A stretch of DNA of 64,000 nucleotides, taken from assembly GCF_000257665.1 (NCBI RefSeq), contig NZ_AJKR01000001.1, positions 62,001-126,000 on the forward strand. Reading direction: 5' to 3'. Shown in pieces: positions 33,042 to 41,992 of this stretch. The position numbers and the translations under genes were made by a program. The notes under the pieces were generated by a model, which searched no databases, was not told the origin of the DNA, and worked only from the letters and a program-made list of their open reading frames with translations. This DNA comes from Candidatus Aquiluna sp. IMCC13023 (lineage in GTDB: Bacteria > Actinomycetota > Actinomycetes > Actinomycetales > Microbacteriaceae). Numbering within the stretch: position 1 is the first letter of the stretch; each line of letters opens with the position of its first letter.

Positions 33042-34067
33042 ATGAAAAGGCCATTAGTCAAAGTCACTGCAACGGATTACCACACTGCTGGCGAGCCATT
33101 TCGAATCGTGAGTGTAGGGCTTCCTGACATTGCGGGAGCAACGGTCCTAGACAAGCGGGCAGGGGCTTCCTCAAACCAGAAACTAGAACAAATTAGAAAG
33201 CTACTTGTCAATGAACCCCGGGGTCATGCGGATATGTATGGCGGGTTTATCGTGGAGCCAAACGATGATGGCGCTGATTTTGGTGTGCTGTTTTGGCACG
33301 GAGATGGCTATTCAACCGCTTGTGGGCACGGCACCATTGCACTGGGCGCCTGGGCCGTAGACACCGGGTTAGTTGCTGCAGAACCCAATGGTGAAACAGC
33401 AGTCACAATCGATGTTCCCTCCGGCAGAGTGCAGGCTCTGGTCACTCAAGAAAATGGAATTACAACGAAGATTTCCTTTAGGAACGTGTTTTCCCACGCC
33501 ATCGCCGAGGCGGTGCCAGTGGCTCTGGACGATGGCAGGACTGTCTTGGTGGACATTGGTTACGGTGGTGCCAACTACGCAAGCATTGAGGCCAGCAAGC
33601 TTGGCCTATCGGTAGAACCGAAGCATTTAGACGAGCTAATTCGAATCGGTAGGCAGATCAAATGGAAGTTGAATGAGACTCCAGAATCTAATTCGCAGGT
33701 CGATGAGCGCCTCAACGGCATCTACGGAACCATTATTTTTGATGAGGTCAATTCAACCGATTCCGAGCTGCATCAACGAAATGTAACCATCTATGCCGAT
33801 GGCCGGGTCGACAGGTCACCTTGTGGTTCTGGAACCGCATCAAGAATTGCTCAGCTGGCCCATTCCGGCAAGCTAACTAAGTCAATGACGCTGATTCACG
33901 ACTCAATTATCGGAACTAGGTTCTTAGGCCGAATTGAAGAAGCCCAAACCCACGGCCAAAGTTCCGGTGTTATCCCGGTGATTACCGGGAGCGCCTTCCA
34001 TGTCGCAAATGTAGAGTTTTTGCTGTTCGAAAACGATGAACTTGATACGGGGTTCTCACTTCGATGA
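33042..34067 (+). CDS. Proline racemase / hydroxyproline 2-epimerase family enzyme
   Basis: A 341-residue PLP-independent racemase-fold protein. Both catalytic cysteines are present: Cys94 in GYSTACGHGTIA and Cys261 in VDRSPCGSGTAS, which separates it from trans-3-hydroxyproline dehydratases (second residue Thr/Ser there). N-terminal DYHTAGEPFRIV is the family signature. It likely interconverts L/D forms of proline or 4-hydroxyproline. The next gene overlaps by 4 nt (ATGA) and encodes an ornithine-cyclodeaminase-like reductase, a frequent partner in hydroxyproline and D-amino-acid use. Substrate cannot be fixed from sequence alone. Confidence 0.85.
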   Translation: MKRPLVKVTATDYHTAGEPFRIVSVGLPDIAGATVLDKRAGASSNQKLEQIRKLLVNEPRGHADMYGGFIVEPNDDGADFGVLFWHGDGYSTACGHGTIALGAWAVDTGLVAAEPNGETAVTIDVPSGRVQALVTQENGITTKISFRNVFSHAIAEAVPVALDDGRTVLVDIGYGGANYASIEASKLGLSVEPKHLDELIRIGRQIKWKLNETPESNSQVDERLNGIYGTIIFDEVNSTDSELHQRNVTIYADGRVDRSPCGSGTASRIAQLAHSGKLTKSMTLIHDSIIGTRFLGRIEEAQTHGQSSGVIPVITGSAFHVANVEFLLFENDELDTGFSLR

Positions 34068-34996
34068 GTGCCCTAAGCCCGGCAAAGTGGATAAGTGACC
34101 AAGAGTTATTTATAAAGTTTGGTTATGGCAAGGCAATCGAAGCAATAAGCCAAGCTTTGACCGAAGGGTTTGACCCTGCAACGGACAAATCGCGCTCATT
34201 TGTCGAGTTTGCCTCTGGCCAAGGGCTTGTGATGCCCAGCGAGAATGCTGAGTTTGTAGGGCTGAAGTTCGTCACCGTCGCACCCAAGAACCCGGCTAAA
34301 AACATTCCAAGAATCCAAGGCATCTACACACTCTTTGATGCCAAAACTCTTACCCCTTTGGCTCAGTGCGATGGCGCTGCTTTGACGCTTCTTCGGACTT
34401 CCTGCGTAACGGTAGCCATGGTGCAAAAGTTAGCTTTGCCAGAAAGCCCAAAGCTGGTTGTCTTTGGCTCTGGGCCGCAAGCCCTTGCCCATATTCTTGC
34501 AATTTCAGCCGTGTCGACGCCAGATTCAATTCGAATCTTGGCCAGGAACACATCAGGTGTTGAGAAGCTGATTGTTGACCTGAGGGGCCATGGCATTGAA
34601 GCGGCTGCAGGTTCAACCAAGGCTCTTGCCGAGGCAGACCTAGTTATTACTGCAACCACAGCAAGAGAGCCCCTGTTTGCTCTAGAGCAAGTTCAGAAGG
34701 CCGTAATTGTTGCGGCTGTTGGTTCCCACGAACCAAACGCTAGAGAACTGCCCGGAAACCTCATGGGCATTGGAACGGTGTTCATCGAAGATCAATCGGC
34801 TGCGCTTAGAGAAGCAGGCGATGTCATCATGGCAATCAACGAAGGCTTTGTTGCCGTGGAAGATTTAGTGGAGGTAAAAAAGCTATTTACCTCTGAATAC
34901 AAGATAGATAGTCAGGCATTGAGAATTTATAAGTCATCCGGAATGCCCTGGCAGGATCTTGCGATCTTTGGCGCGGCTTATAAGGCTCTGATCTAA
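34064..34996 (+). CDS. Ornithine cyclodeaminase / mu-crystallin family protein
   Basis: A 310-residue NAD(P)-binding protein. Family marks are VGLKFVTVAPKNPAKNIPRIQG, with the substrate-binding Lys, the dinucleotide fold LVVFGSGPQALAHILAIS and DLVITATTAREPLF. Members act as ornithine cyclodeaminase, alanine dehydrogenase or delta1-pyrroline-2-carboxylate reductase. With a proline/hydroxyproline racemase directly upstream (4-nt overlap), a pyrroline-2-carboxylate or cyclic imine reductase role is the best inference. Confidence 0.82.
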   Translation: MSALSPAKWISDQELFIKFGYGKAIEAISQALTEGFDPATDKSRSFVEFASGQGLVMPSENAEFVGLKFVTVAPKNPAKNIPRIQGIYTLFDAKTLTPLAQCDGAALTLLRTSCVTVAMVQKLALPESPKLVVFGSGPQALAHILAISAVSTPDSIRILARNTSGVEKLIVDLRGHGIEAAAGSTKALAEADLVITATTAREPLFALEQVQKAVIVAAVGSHEPNARELPGNLMGIGTVFIEDQSAALREAGDVIMAINEGFVAVEDLVEVKKLFTSEYKIDSQALRIYKSSGMPWQDLAIFGAAYKALI

Positions 34997-35000
34997 GTTT

Positions 35001-35279
35001 TTATTTCGCGCGCAATGCGCTTATGAGCGCCAAGCCCCCGGCAATCAGGACCATGGCCGGCGGGATGAAGTTTAGAGGCGAGTACCAGTCGGTGGCGCTG
35101 TTGGCAATTACGAAAACTACTCCAGCCACACCAAGCGCAAGCAACAGCCATGCAATGACCTTGGTTGACTGAGGGTCGATCTTCTGAAGATCTTCCCTTG
35201 ATTGGGCGGTGGTTTTACCGCAGCTTGGACAATTGAAATCAGACTCGGAAATATCACTCTGGCAGTTTTTGCATTTCAT
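35001..35279 (-). CDS. Zinc-ribbon two-helix membrane protein
   Basis: A 92-residue protein beginning MKCKNCQSDISESDFNCPSC, a CxxC-CxxC zinc ribbon (residues 3-20), then a linker and two membrane helices (about 43-61 and 73-89). Such short zinc-ribbon membrane proteins are widespread and uncharacterised. Convergent with the reductase gene (4 nt apart) and downstream of another tiny membrane gene on the same strand. Confidence 0.75.
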   Translation of the reverse strand: MKCKNCQSDISESDFNCPSCGKTTAQSREDLQKIDPQSTKVIAWLLLALGVAGVVFVIANSATDWYSPLNFIPPAMVLIAGGLALISALRAK

Positions 35280-35295
35280 GCCTTTAGGTTATTGG

Positions 35296-35445
35296 TTATC
35301 TGAAGTCTGGGTTCACTAAATCAATAATCTGAGGACCCGCCACCAAGACGATTGCCAGCACAAAAAGCGCTAGACCAATTCGTTTCCACATTTTTTCTAG
35401 CTGGCTGGAATCCCTAGGTTCTTTTGGGTTCTGTTTATCAGTCAT
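35296..35445 (-). CDS. 49-residue single-helix membrane protein
   Basis: ATG 35445 is preceded by GAGGAC. The product begins MTDKQNPKEPRDSSQLEKMW and has one membrane helix (IGLALFVLAIVLVAGPQII) and a short tail ending NPDFR. It ends 16 nt before the zinc-ribbon gene on the same strand, so the two form a small operon. I do not know a function. Confidence 0.65.
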   Translation of the reverse strand: MTDKQNPKEPRDSSQLEKMWKRIGLALFVLAIVLVAGPQIIDLVNPDFR

Positions 35446-35578
35446 GTCCTCAGCCTACTTCTAGCCAGTAGCACGGGCGGGCTTTGACCTGCTGGCAGAT
35501 ACAATTGCAAAAAATGGGCAGTAGCAATTTAGCTGGAGTTTTATCCAGCGTCACTTTCTTTACTTAGATCGGAAAACC

Positions 35579-36502
35579 TTGAAGAACAATCTCGTGGCAC
35601 TGGAGCCCAAGCAGTTTCCAGAATACGCTCAGGCGATCACCGATGCCGGCGGTCAGATGACTTCGGTAACTACCTCCACAAAGGCCCTTATCTGGACTGA
35701 CTACTCGTCCCCTGAGGCTTTGCAAGCGATGCTCAATGCAAACCCGCAGCTCGAGTGGGTGCAGCTGCCATTTGCTGGGGTCGATGCTTTTGCTGAGATT
35801 TTGAAGAGTCCAATTATCTTTACAAGCGCCAAGCGGTCGTACTCTGAACCGGTAGCTGAGCACGCTCTCGCTCTTTGCTTGGCTTTGGCAAGAATCATTC
35901 CGGAGCGAGTAAGAACCAAGAGCTGGGGTAGGCAGTTTGCCGATTCTCTTTACGATCAGGATGTTTTGATTGTTGGAGGAGGCGGCATTGCCGAGGAACT
36001 TGCGTCCCTGCTTGCTCCTTTTCGTTCCAAAGTCACGGTTGTTAGGAACAGACCCAACGAGCCCTTTCTAGAGGGCTTCACGGGCAGGGTTGTTTCATTT
36101 AACGACTTTGACAAGGAGCTAGCCAAAGCAAAGTTTGTGATTCTGGCCTGCGCATTGACAGAGACCACGAGGTTCTTGTTTGATGCTCGAGTATTTGGGC
36201 TGATGCGCACCGATTCTTATCTAGTGAACATCGCAAGGGGAGAAGTTGTAAACCAAGAGGACTTGGTTCACGCCTTGAAATCAGGCAGCATTGCAGCAGC
36301 AGCAACCGATGTTACTTATCCAGAGCCTTTGCCAGCAGATCACGCAATGTGGCAGGTGGATAATTTGCTCATCACCCCTCACACCGCAGACACCAAGGAA
36401 ATAGTTACGAAGTTATTTTCAGATCGACTTCGGGTGAACGTGGCAGCTTGGCTTGCAGACAAGCCGCTAGTCGGCGTTGTCGATGCTGAGCTGGGTTATT
36501 AG
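35579..36502 (+). CDS. D-isomer-specific 2-hydroxyacid dehydrogenase
   Basis: A 307-residue NAD-dependent dehydrogenase. NAD fold VLIVGGGGIAEELASLL (about 126-142), catalytic Arg in NIARGEVVNQED, Glu in VTYPEPLP and His in ITPHTADT. The AGVDAF start of the substrate domain is kept. Start is TTG 35579. Length is at the lower end of the family. It interconverts a 2-keto and a D-2-hydroxy acid; which one is unknown. Lies between a cyclodeaminase-type gene and a DgcA/DgcN pair. Confidence 0.87.
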   Translation: MKNNLVALEPKQFPEYAQAITDAGGQMTSVTTSTKALIWTDYSSPEALQAMLNANPQLEWVQLPFAGVDAFAEILKSPIIFTSAKRSYSEPVAEHALALCLALARIIPERVRTKSWGRQFADSLYDQDVLIVGGGGIAEELASLLAPFRSKVTVVRNRPNEPFLEGFTGRVVSFNDFDKELAKAKFVILACALTETTRFLFDARVFGLMRTDSYLVNIARGEVVNQEDLVHALKSGSIAAAATDVTYPEPLPADHAMWQVDNLLITPHTADTKEIVTKLFSDRLRVNVAAWLADKPLVGVVDAELGY

Positions 36503-36516
36503 GTCAGGGTGGAGCT

Positions 36517-37494
36517 CTAGCCCCAAAGCTTTGGGCTAAACACTTCTACTTTTCCACCGGGCAGGTAGTTCAAGCCGTTTGGAATATCCTGGGCTATCAA
36601 TAGCGGCCCATCGATATCTACAAACTCAGAATGCTGACCGATCACATAGGCCGGGGCCATCGACAGTGAGGTGCCGGTCATATTTCCAACCATTATCGAC
36701 TTACCGTCTTTTTGGGCAACCTCAACAATTTGCAAGGCTTCGGTCAGGCCGCCGCATTTGTCCAGCTTTATGTTTATCACCTGGAAGTTTTTTGAATTGG
36801 CTTCGTATTCGCTGAGGTTTAGGACGCTTTCGTCCCCACCCAAAGGAATTGGAGAAACAAAGCCATCAAGTTCGGAGTCTTGGCCTCGAGCCAGCGGTTG
36901 CTCGATCATTTTTATGCCTAGATCGCTAAGGGCTGGAATGAACTTTATTAGCTGTTCAAATTGCCAGCCTTGATTCACATCGACAACCAGGTTTGCATCA
37001 GGCCTTGCTTCTCTTATCGCGGTTAGTTTTTCGACCGGCTGGTGATCATCGAGCTTGATTTTCAAGTTTGAAAAATCACTTAGTTCTTTTGCCCTTGTGG
37101 CCATCTGGCCTTCTGTGCCGATGCCTATGGTCGCAACGGTATTTAGTTGTTTGGGTTTTAGCCCAACCAGCTCCCAGATGCTGGCATCTCTAATTTTGCA
37201 TTCCAAATCCCACATCGCCGAGTCAAGCGCGTTGCGGGCCCCATTGGGCGGCATGATTTCGTTGATGTCTTGACGTGTAGCACCTTGCTGAACCTGTGGT
37301 TTTATCTCTTCGAGATCTCTTAGCATCTTGGCTTGGTCGTCGCCCAAGTAATAAGCACCAACACCTTCGCCCCTGCCGGTAAAGCCGTCTTTTTCAAGAG
37401 TGACCCAAACCGCATTTAGCTCCAGAAAGGTGTAGCCGGTGATAACAAAGGGTGAGTGCAGCGGGAAATCCTTGCGCTCAATCGTCATCCTCAT
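36517..37494 (-). CDS. dgcA: Enolase-superfamily amino-acid/dipeptide epimerase (DgcA-like)
   Basis: A 325-residue muconate-lactonising-type enzyme. Catalytic lysine pair in LKIKLDD, metal ligands in VVDVNQGW, MIEQPLARG and GGDESV, and the second lysine in NIKLDKCGG (KxDK), the pattern of dipeptide and N-acyl amino-acid epimerases. It overlaps the DUF1611 gene by 4 nt. In marine bacteria such a pair has been reported to catabolise D-glutamate, DgcN acetylating D-Glu and DgcA epimerising the N-acetyl product. Assignment by family and pairing. Confidence 0.83.
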   Translation of the reverse strand: MRMTIERKDFPLHSPFVITGYTFLELNAVWVTLEKDGFTGRGEGVGAYYLGDDQAKMLRDLEEIKPQVQQGATRQDINEIMPPNGARNALDSAMWDLECKIRDASIWELVGLKPKQLNTVATIGIGTEGQMATRAKELSDFSNLKIKLDDHQPVEKLTAIREARPDANLVVDVNQGWQFEQLIKFIPALSDLGIKMIEQPLARGQDSELDGFVSPIPLGGDESVLNLSEYEANSKNFQVINIKLDKCGGLTEALQIVEVAQKDGKSIMVGNMTGTSLSMAPAYVIGQHSEFVDIDGPLLIAQDIPNGLNYLPGGKVEVFSPKLWG

Positions 37495-38507
37495 TTTTGG
37501 CCCAGAAGATTATCAATTACATCGTCGAGTCCAGTTACCAATGGGTCCATGGTGGGAAGGCCGTAGAGGGCGCTCAAGTTTGCAAGGTAGGCGGCTCGCT
37601 CATGATCTGGGATTGCGCTTGTGTTAACGCTTATTCCAACGCATCTAATTCCGGGGTTCACGCTTTTTGCAATCTCAATGGTCCGATCGATGACCGCTGG
37701 GATGCTCGGCAATTCAAAATCGGGCCAGCCTTTGATATGGGTGCGAAGTGCTTCGGTACAAACCACAAAGGCATCTGGCTGGGAGCCCACCAGTAGACCG
37801 GTGCTTACGGATGAGTAGCCTGGGTGAAACAAGCTTCCCTGACCCTCGATTATGTCCCAGTGATCCGGGTGGTTGTCCGGAGAAATCATTTCTGCCGCAC
37901 CCGAAAGAAAGTCGGCAACAACGGCATCAATCGGGATACCGCTTCCGGCAATCATGATGCCGGTTTGGCCTGAGGCACGGAAGTCGGCATCCATGCCTCG
38001 TTCTTGCAGTCTGTTAGCGATTGCTAAAGCAGTGTATTTCTTGCCTAGTGCACAATCGGTTCCCACTGTCAAAAGTCTTTTTCCAGCTCGTTTTTTACCG
38101 GTTCCAACAGGGATGTCCTTTGGTGGCACCCGAATATCAACCAGCTTTGCCCCGGACTCGTTAGCTACCGAAACCAGCGCTGGAATATCATTCAACTTTG
38201 TGTGAACTCCTGCGACGATATCCATGCCTGCCTGCAAGGCGGCAACCAAGGTTGGCATCCAAGCCTCCGGAATCGCACCGCCCACAGCCGATGTTCCAAT
38301 TACCAGTGATTTAGCCCCGGCTTCGGCGGCACTTGCCACGCTGTGCTTGGCAAGACCTAAATCAATTGTGCCGCCCGGAAGGCTCAGTTGGCCCATGCAG
38401 CTTTCCGGCCGCCACTTTGCAAGCCCTGCAGCGGTTTTGGCGTAGATTGGCTCAGTTTCGCTGCCAATGAATAAGAGGTAGGGGGTGCGCAGTGTGATTG
38501 TTGTCAA
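37491..38507 (-). CDS. dgcN: DUF1611 protein (DgcN-like N-acetyltransferase)
   Basis: A 338-residue DUF1611 protein. A P-loop-type nucleotide motif is visible in LLTVGTDCALGKKYTALAI (about 146-164), with an N-terminal Rossmann-like domain SLVIGTSAVGGAIPEAW. It ends in GLDDVIDNLLGQK and overlaps dgcA by 4 nt, so the two are co-translated. Reported function in marine Proteobacteria is acetyl-CoA:D-glutamate N-acetyltransferase. Here it may let the cell use peptidoglycan-derived D-Glu. The pairing is strong evidence, the substrate is inferred. Confidence 0.82.
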   Translation of the reverse strand: MTTITLRTPYLLFIGSETEPIYAKTAAGLAKWRPESCMGQLSLPGGTIDLGLAKHSVASAAEAGAKSLVIGTSAVGGAIPEAWMPTLVAALQAGMDIVAGVHTKLNDIPALVSVANESGAKLVDIRVPPKDIPVGTGKKRAGKRLLTVGTDCALGKKYTALAIANRLQERGMDADFRASGQTGIMIAGSGIPIDAVVADFLSGAAEMISPDNHPDHWDIIEGQGSLFHPGYSSVSTGLLVGSQPDAFVVCTEALRTHIKGWPDFELPSIPAVIDRTIEIAKSVNPGIRCVGISVNTSAIPDHERAAYLANLSALYGLPTMDPLVTGLDDVIDNLLGQK

Positions 38508-38579
38508 TTGATCCTCGCCGGATTAGATATCCATATGATTCTTCACTCTAGCTAGGTTTGAGACTTGAAGTTTTGCTTG

Positions 38580-38954
38580 TTAGCTCTGCGGCAGCTGGCA
38601 CTCTGGGGTACCTCCTGGGAGTCGATGCCGATTAGCCGCAACTAAGTAATAAATGGGCTTCGCTATGTTTCTTATAACCGGGAGCTTTAGGAACCAGCCA
38701 GCTAGAGCCCAAATGGTTTTGGATTGGATTAGTGCCTGGGCAATAGCTGCCGCCGCAACGAATCTCGTGCTGCCAGAAACAAAGTAGACCGCCTTTGAGG
38801 TGAGCTCAGTGGTTAGCCCCAACGATTCAAGATCTAATTTTTGGTAGGGCTCAATCGGAATTTTGTGTCGGGTCATCTTGCGAAGCAGCCTGGCACTTGA
38901 GCTGCAGAAAGCGCAGTCTCCGTCGAAGATAAGAACTTGTTTGCTTGCGCACAT
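38580..38954 (-). CDS. DCC-family thiol-disulfide oxidoreductase-like protein (DUF393)
   Basis: A 124-residue protein starting with the DCC signature LIFDGDCAFCSSSARLLRK (DGDCxFC, about 9-27), followed by IEPYQKLDLESLGL and a C-terminal RHRLPGGTPEC. The thioredoxin-like fold with a CxxC pair suggests disulfide exchange, unproven in most members. Start near ATG 38954. Monocistronic, divergent from trkH. Confidence 0.85.
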   Translation of the reverse strand: MCASKQVLIFDGDCAFCSSSARLLRKMTRHKIPIEPYQKLDLESLGLTTELTSKAVYFVSGSTRFVAAAAIAQALIQSKTIWALAGWFLKLPVIRNIAKPIYYLVAANRHRLPGGTPECQLPQS

Positions 38955-39025
38955 CGGTTAAGCCTAATGCGGTGTAATGTTTTGGGGTTGTATTGGTTTT
39001 ACTACAGGAGGCGTAGGCTAAAAGC

Positions 39026-40393
39026 GTGAACCAATTAGGTCGCAAGCGATCCATGCACCCAACACAGATCGTAGTTATTGCGTTCGGTGCGGCAGCAATT
39101 GTTGGCACCCTGTTGCTTTTGCTGCCCATATCAACATCCGCCGGCAATAGCACAACACTGGTCACCGCATTTTTCACTGCCGTTTCGGCCGTTAGTATTA
39201 CCGGCTTGACCGTTGTAGACACCGCAATCCACTGGTCTGGTTTTGGCCAATTCGTGATTTTGATTTTGATTCAACTCGGTGGTCTTGGAATCGTTGCCTT
39301 TGCGACTTTGCTTGGTTTGCTAATTTCTGGTCGTATCAGCCTTAGAGATCGAATGAACACCTTGTCCGAGGCCAAGATTGTTGGTGCAGACAACGTTTCT
39401 AAATTGCTCGGCCGAATTCTGCTGGTTTACTTTGGTTTTGAGCTAGTCCTAGCTACTTACCTAAGCATTCGATTGCACTTCAGCTACGGCGAGGAAGTCC
39501 TTCGTTCAATTTGGCACGGTACTTTTCACGCGATTTCAGCTTTCAATAATGGCGGTTTTTCGCTATACACCGACAGCATGATGGGCTTTAGTCAGGACAT
39601 GTTCTTCATCGCACCGGTGATGTTGGCTGTGATTGTTGGAGGACTTGGGTTCCCGGTTCTAATTGAGCTTCATGAGCGGCTATGGCGCTTGCGATTGCAG
39701 CCGGGCGGAAAGGCAAAGCGCTTTAGCCTCCACACCAGGCTTACTCTCTGGATGACCATTTGCTTGATCGGCCTAGGGGCACTTTTCATCGGGCTACTTG
39801 AGTGGAATAACCCTGGAACCTTGGGAGGCTTGAACACCTGGGACAAAGTGGTCAACACCTTGTTTTCGGCCGTCATGCCGCGCTCGGGGGGCTTCAACTC
39901 GATTGACATTTCTATGATGGACCCAGCCACCTGGCTGGGTATTGACCTATTGATGGTTATCGGCGGTGGTTCAGCATCTACCGCCGGAGGCCTCAAGGTG
40001 ACCACGATTGCCGTTTTGATCTTTATTGTTTACACCGAAATTCGCGGTGAGACTGCGGTGAACGTTGGAAACCGCCGGTTGCCCCGCTCGATTCAGCGTC
40101 AAGCTCTTACTTTGGTGGCACTGAGCACGACGGCGATTTTGGGCACGACCTTACTCTTTGCCGCGACGACTGACTTCTCACTCGACGAGATACTTTTCGA
40201 TGTGGTGTCCGCTGCCGCGACGGTGGGACTTTCAACCGGTATCACCGCTGAGTTACCGGCCTTCCACCAGTTCTGGTTAGCATTTTTGATGTTTATTGGT
40301 CGGTTGGGACCGGTTGTTGTTGCGTCAGCACTTGCTCTTCGAATCACAAAGAGGCACTATGAATTACCAAAGGAAAGGCCCCTAATTGGCTAA
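39026..40393 (+). CDS. trkH: TrkH/KtrB potassium uptake membrane subunit
   Basis: A 455-residue channel-like K+ transporter with about eight to ten membrane segments. The four selectivity-filter P-loops are visible as SITGLTVVDT, FNNGGFSLY, RSGGFNSID and TVGLSTGITA. GTG start at 39026. Overlaps trkA by 8 nt, forming the KtrAB/TrkAH unit that imports K+ coupled to Na+ or H+. Confidence 0.95.
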   Translation: MNQLGRKRSMHPTQIVVIAFGAAAIVGTLLLLLPISTSAGNSTTLVTAFFTAVSAVSITGLTVVDTAIHWSGFGQFVILILIQLGGLGIVAFATLLGLLISGRISLRDRMNTLSEAKIVGADNVSKLLGRILLVYFGFELVLATYLSIRLHFSYGEEVLRSIWHGTFHAISAFNNGGFSLYTDSMMGFSQDMFFIAPVMLAVIVGGLGFPVLIELHERLWRLRLQPGGKAKRFSLHTRLTLWMTICLIGLGALFIGLLEWNNPGTLGGLNTWDKVVNTLFSAVMPRSGGFNSIDISMMDPATWLGIDLLMVIGGGSASTAGGLKVTTIAVLIFIVYTEIRGETAVNVGNRRLPRSIQRQALTLVALSTTAILGTTLLFAATTDFSLDEILFDVVSAAATVGLSTGITAELPAFHQFWLAFLMFIGRLGPVVVASALALRITKRHYELPKERPLIG

Positions 40394-41066
40394 AGAGAAA
40401 GCAAAGCGACGTATTCTGCACACAAACGTCATCGTTATCGGCCTGGGTCGGTTCGGGTCTTCGTTAGCAAGAGAGCTAGTCCGAACCGGACACGAAGTTC
40501 TAGGTGTTGATACCGACGAGAAGCTGGTTCAACAAATGGCGCAAGAACTTACTCACACCGTCAAGGCCGACTGCACCGATGAAGCCGTATTGTCCGAGCT
40601 TGGCATTCAGGAGTTTGACGCTGCCGTCGTGGCAATCGGCGCAGATATCGAGGCCAGCATTTTGACCACCTCGTTGCTGTTGCAGCTCGGTGTTCCAAAC
40701 GTCTGGGCGAAAGCTAACTCAAAATCTCACGGTCGCATCTTGGAACAACTGGGTGCTCACCACGTTGTCTTCCCAGAGTATGAGATGGGCAAGCGCGTCG
40801 CACACATGGTTTCTGGAGAGTCCCTTGACTATGTCCCCATCGACAATGATTTTGTGATGATCAAGTCGAAGGTTCCGGAGTCATTTCACAACAAAAACTT
40901 GGCGGAGCTCAAAATCAGAACTAACTACGAAGTGACAGTGGTTGCGGTGACAAAGGGCGATGGTAAATATGCTCCAGCATTCCCCGAAACAGTTCTTGAG
41001 TCAGGCGATCAAATAGTTGTTGCCGGCCAGGTGGAGCCGTTGAACAAGTTCTGCCGGGTTATTTAG
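40386..41066 (+). CDS. trkA: TrkA/KtrA K+ uptake regulatory subunit
   Basis: A 226-residue RCK protein on the cytoplasmic face of TrkH. RCK_N begins VIVIGLGRFGSSLARELV (GxGxxG) and ends with an acidic D at the nucleotide site, RCK_C follows from about 140 (VMIKSKVPESFHNKNLAEL). It binds NAD(H)/ATP/ADP and gates K+ flow. TTG start at 40386 inside the end of trkH. Confidence 0.95.
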   Translation: MAKEKAKRRILHTNVIVIGLGRFGSSLARELVRTGHEVLGVDTDEKLVQQMAQELTHTVKADCTDEAVLSELGIQEFDAAVVAIGADIEASILTTSLLLQLGVPNVWAKANSKSHGRILEQLGAHHVVFPEYEMGKRVAHMVSGESLDYVPIDNDFVMIKSKVPESFHNKNLAELKIRTNYEVTVVAVTKGDGKYAPAFPETVLESGDQIVVAGQVEPLNKFCRVI

Positions 41067-41073
41067 GCAGCGC

Positions 41074-41451
41074 TTGAATTCGTCAAAAGCTCTCAAAAGC
41101 TCACTTTTTTGGCTGTCCTTGTTGCTTGCCATGCTGGTCAGTAACTTTTTTTACCAGACTACTTACCCACTAATTTTCGTAGGGGCCGCACTGGCGCTTG
41201 GGCTTTCCGGGCTGACTATTTGGAGTGGTTCTAGAATCTCCGGCAGCGTCGTGCCGGTAAAGCTAATGGTGGTTGCCGGCGTTGCTGCGTTCATGTATGC
41301 GCAGGCTCTTGATGTTGCCTACTCCTTGGCCTTTGCACCGATGGGTAATCGCTTTGATATGCCAATTGAAGTACTAGTTTTTGGTCTTCTTTTCTGGGTC
41401 TTTGCGGTTATTGCCAGAACCTTTGTTTTTAGACCTCAGCAACAAAAATAG
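41074..41451 (+). CDS. DUF3180-like four-helix membrane protein
   Basis: A 125-residue polytopic protein with hydrophobic stretches near 9-27, 32-50, 60-78 and 95-115, a general shape like the actinobacterial DUF3180 family. TTG 41074 lies 7 nt after trkA, so it is probably co-transcribed with trkHA. Its last 78 nt overlap the 3' end of the CopC gene on the other strand. Function unknown. Confidence 0.65.
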   Translation: MNSSKALKSSLFWLSLLLAMLVSNFFYQTTYPLIFVGAALALGLSGLTIWSGSRISGSVVPVKLMVVAGVAAFMYAQALDVAYSLAFAPMGNRFDMPIEVLVFGLLFWVFAVIARTFVFRPQQQK

Positions 41452-41970
41452 TCCGACTGCGGCCAGAGGTATTGATGCCCAGAGCAACCAATACAAATAC
41501 CCAGGCGTCTTAGTCTCAACCGCTAGCAATTCTGGATCGTAGGGGTTGGCGCACTCCGTAAATAGATAGTCCGGGTCAGCGATGTAGCCGGAATTATTTT
41601 CAACTACGAAGCTGAAACTTCCCGAAATTGGATGCCCGTCCCCGGAGACTACTCGCCAGCCAACTTCGTAGGTGCCAGGGGTGTCAATATCGGCCCGGGC
41701 AATCGCGGTGCGGGCATCTATTACTGCGCAGCCGTTATTTACTGGATTCTGATTCGAATCAAGAATCACAATTTCGGAGCCTGCTGAGTTATCTAGAGAT
41801 ATCAGATCATCGCTGAAGGACAGCTTTACTTCAGCTATACCGGCTTCCAGAATCTGTCCGGGCTTGGGCTCTTGATCCACAAGCTGCTCGTGAGCGTTTG
41901 CCGGAAGAGCTGTCAAGGTGAGAGTGGTTGCTAGGGCCAACATGGAGGCTGCGAACAATCTAAACTTCAT
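41374..41970 (-). CDS. CopC-domain secreted, membrane-anchored protein
   Basis: A 198-residue protein with an N-terminal signal (FRLFAASMLALATTLTL...ALPANA, cleavage near residue 26), a CopC fold whose mature N-terminus is HEQLVDQEPKPGQILE (His at the first mature position, as in copper-binding CopC) and WRVVSGDGHPISGSFSFVV (DGH motif), then a C-terminal helix (about 160-178) and a Lys/Arg-rich tail. It likely binds copper outside the membrane. The 3' end overlaps a convergent membrane gene by 78 nt. Confidence 0.85.
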   Translation of the reverse strand: MKFRLFAASMLALATTLTLTALPANAHEQLVDQEPKPGQILEAGIAEVKLSFSDDLISLDNSAGSEIVILDSNQNPVNNGCAVIDARTAIARADIDTPGTYEVGWRVVSGDGHPISGSFSFVVENNSGYIADPDYLFTECANPYDPELLAVETKTPGYLYWLLWASIPLAAVGLFLLLRSKNKGSGNNRKDPEKKTKN

Positions 41971-41992
41971 GGGTAAAGCTTAGGCGGTTGAG

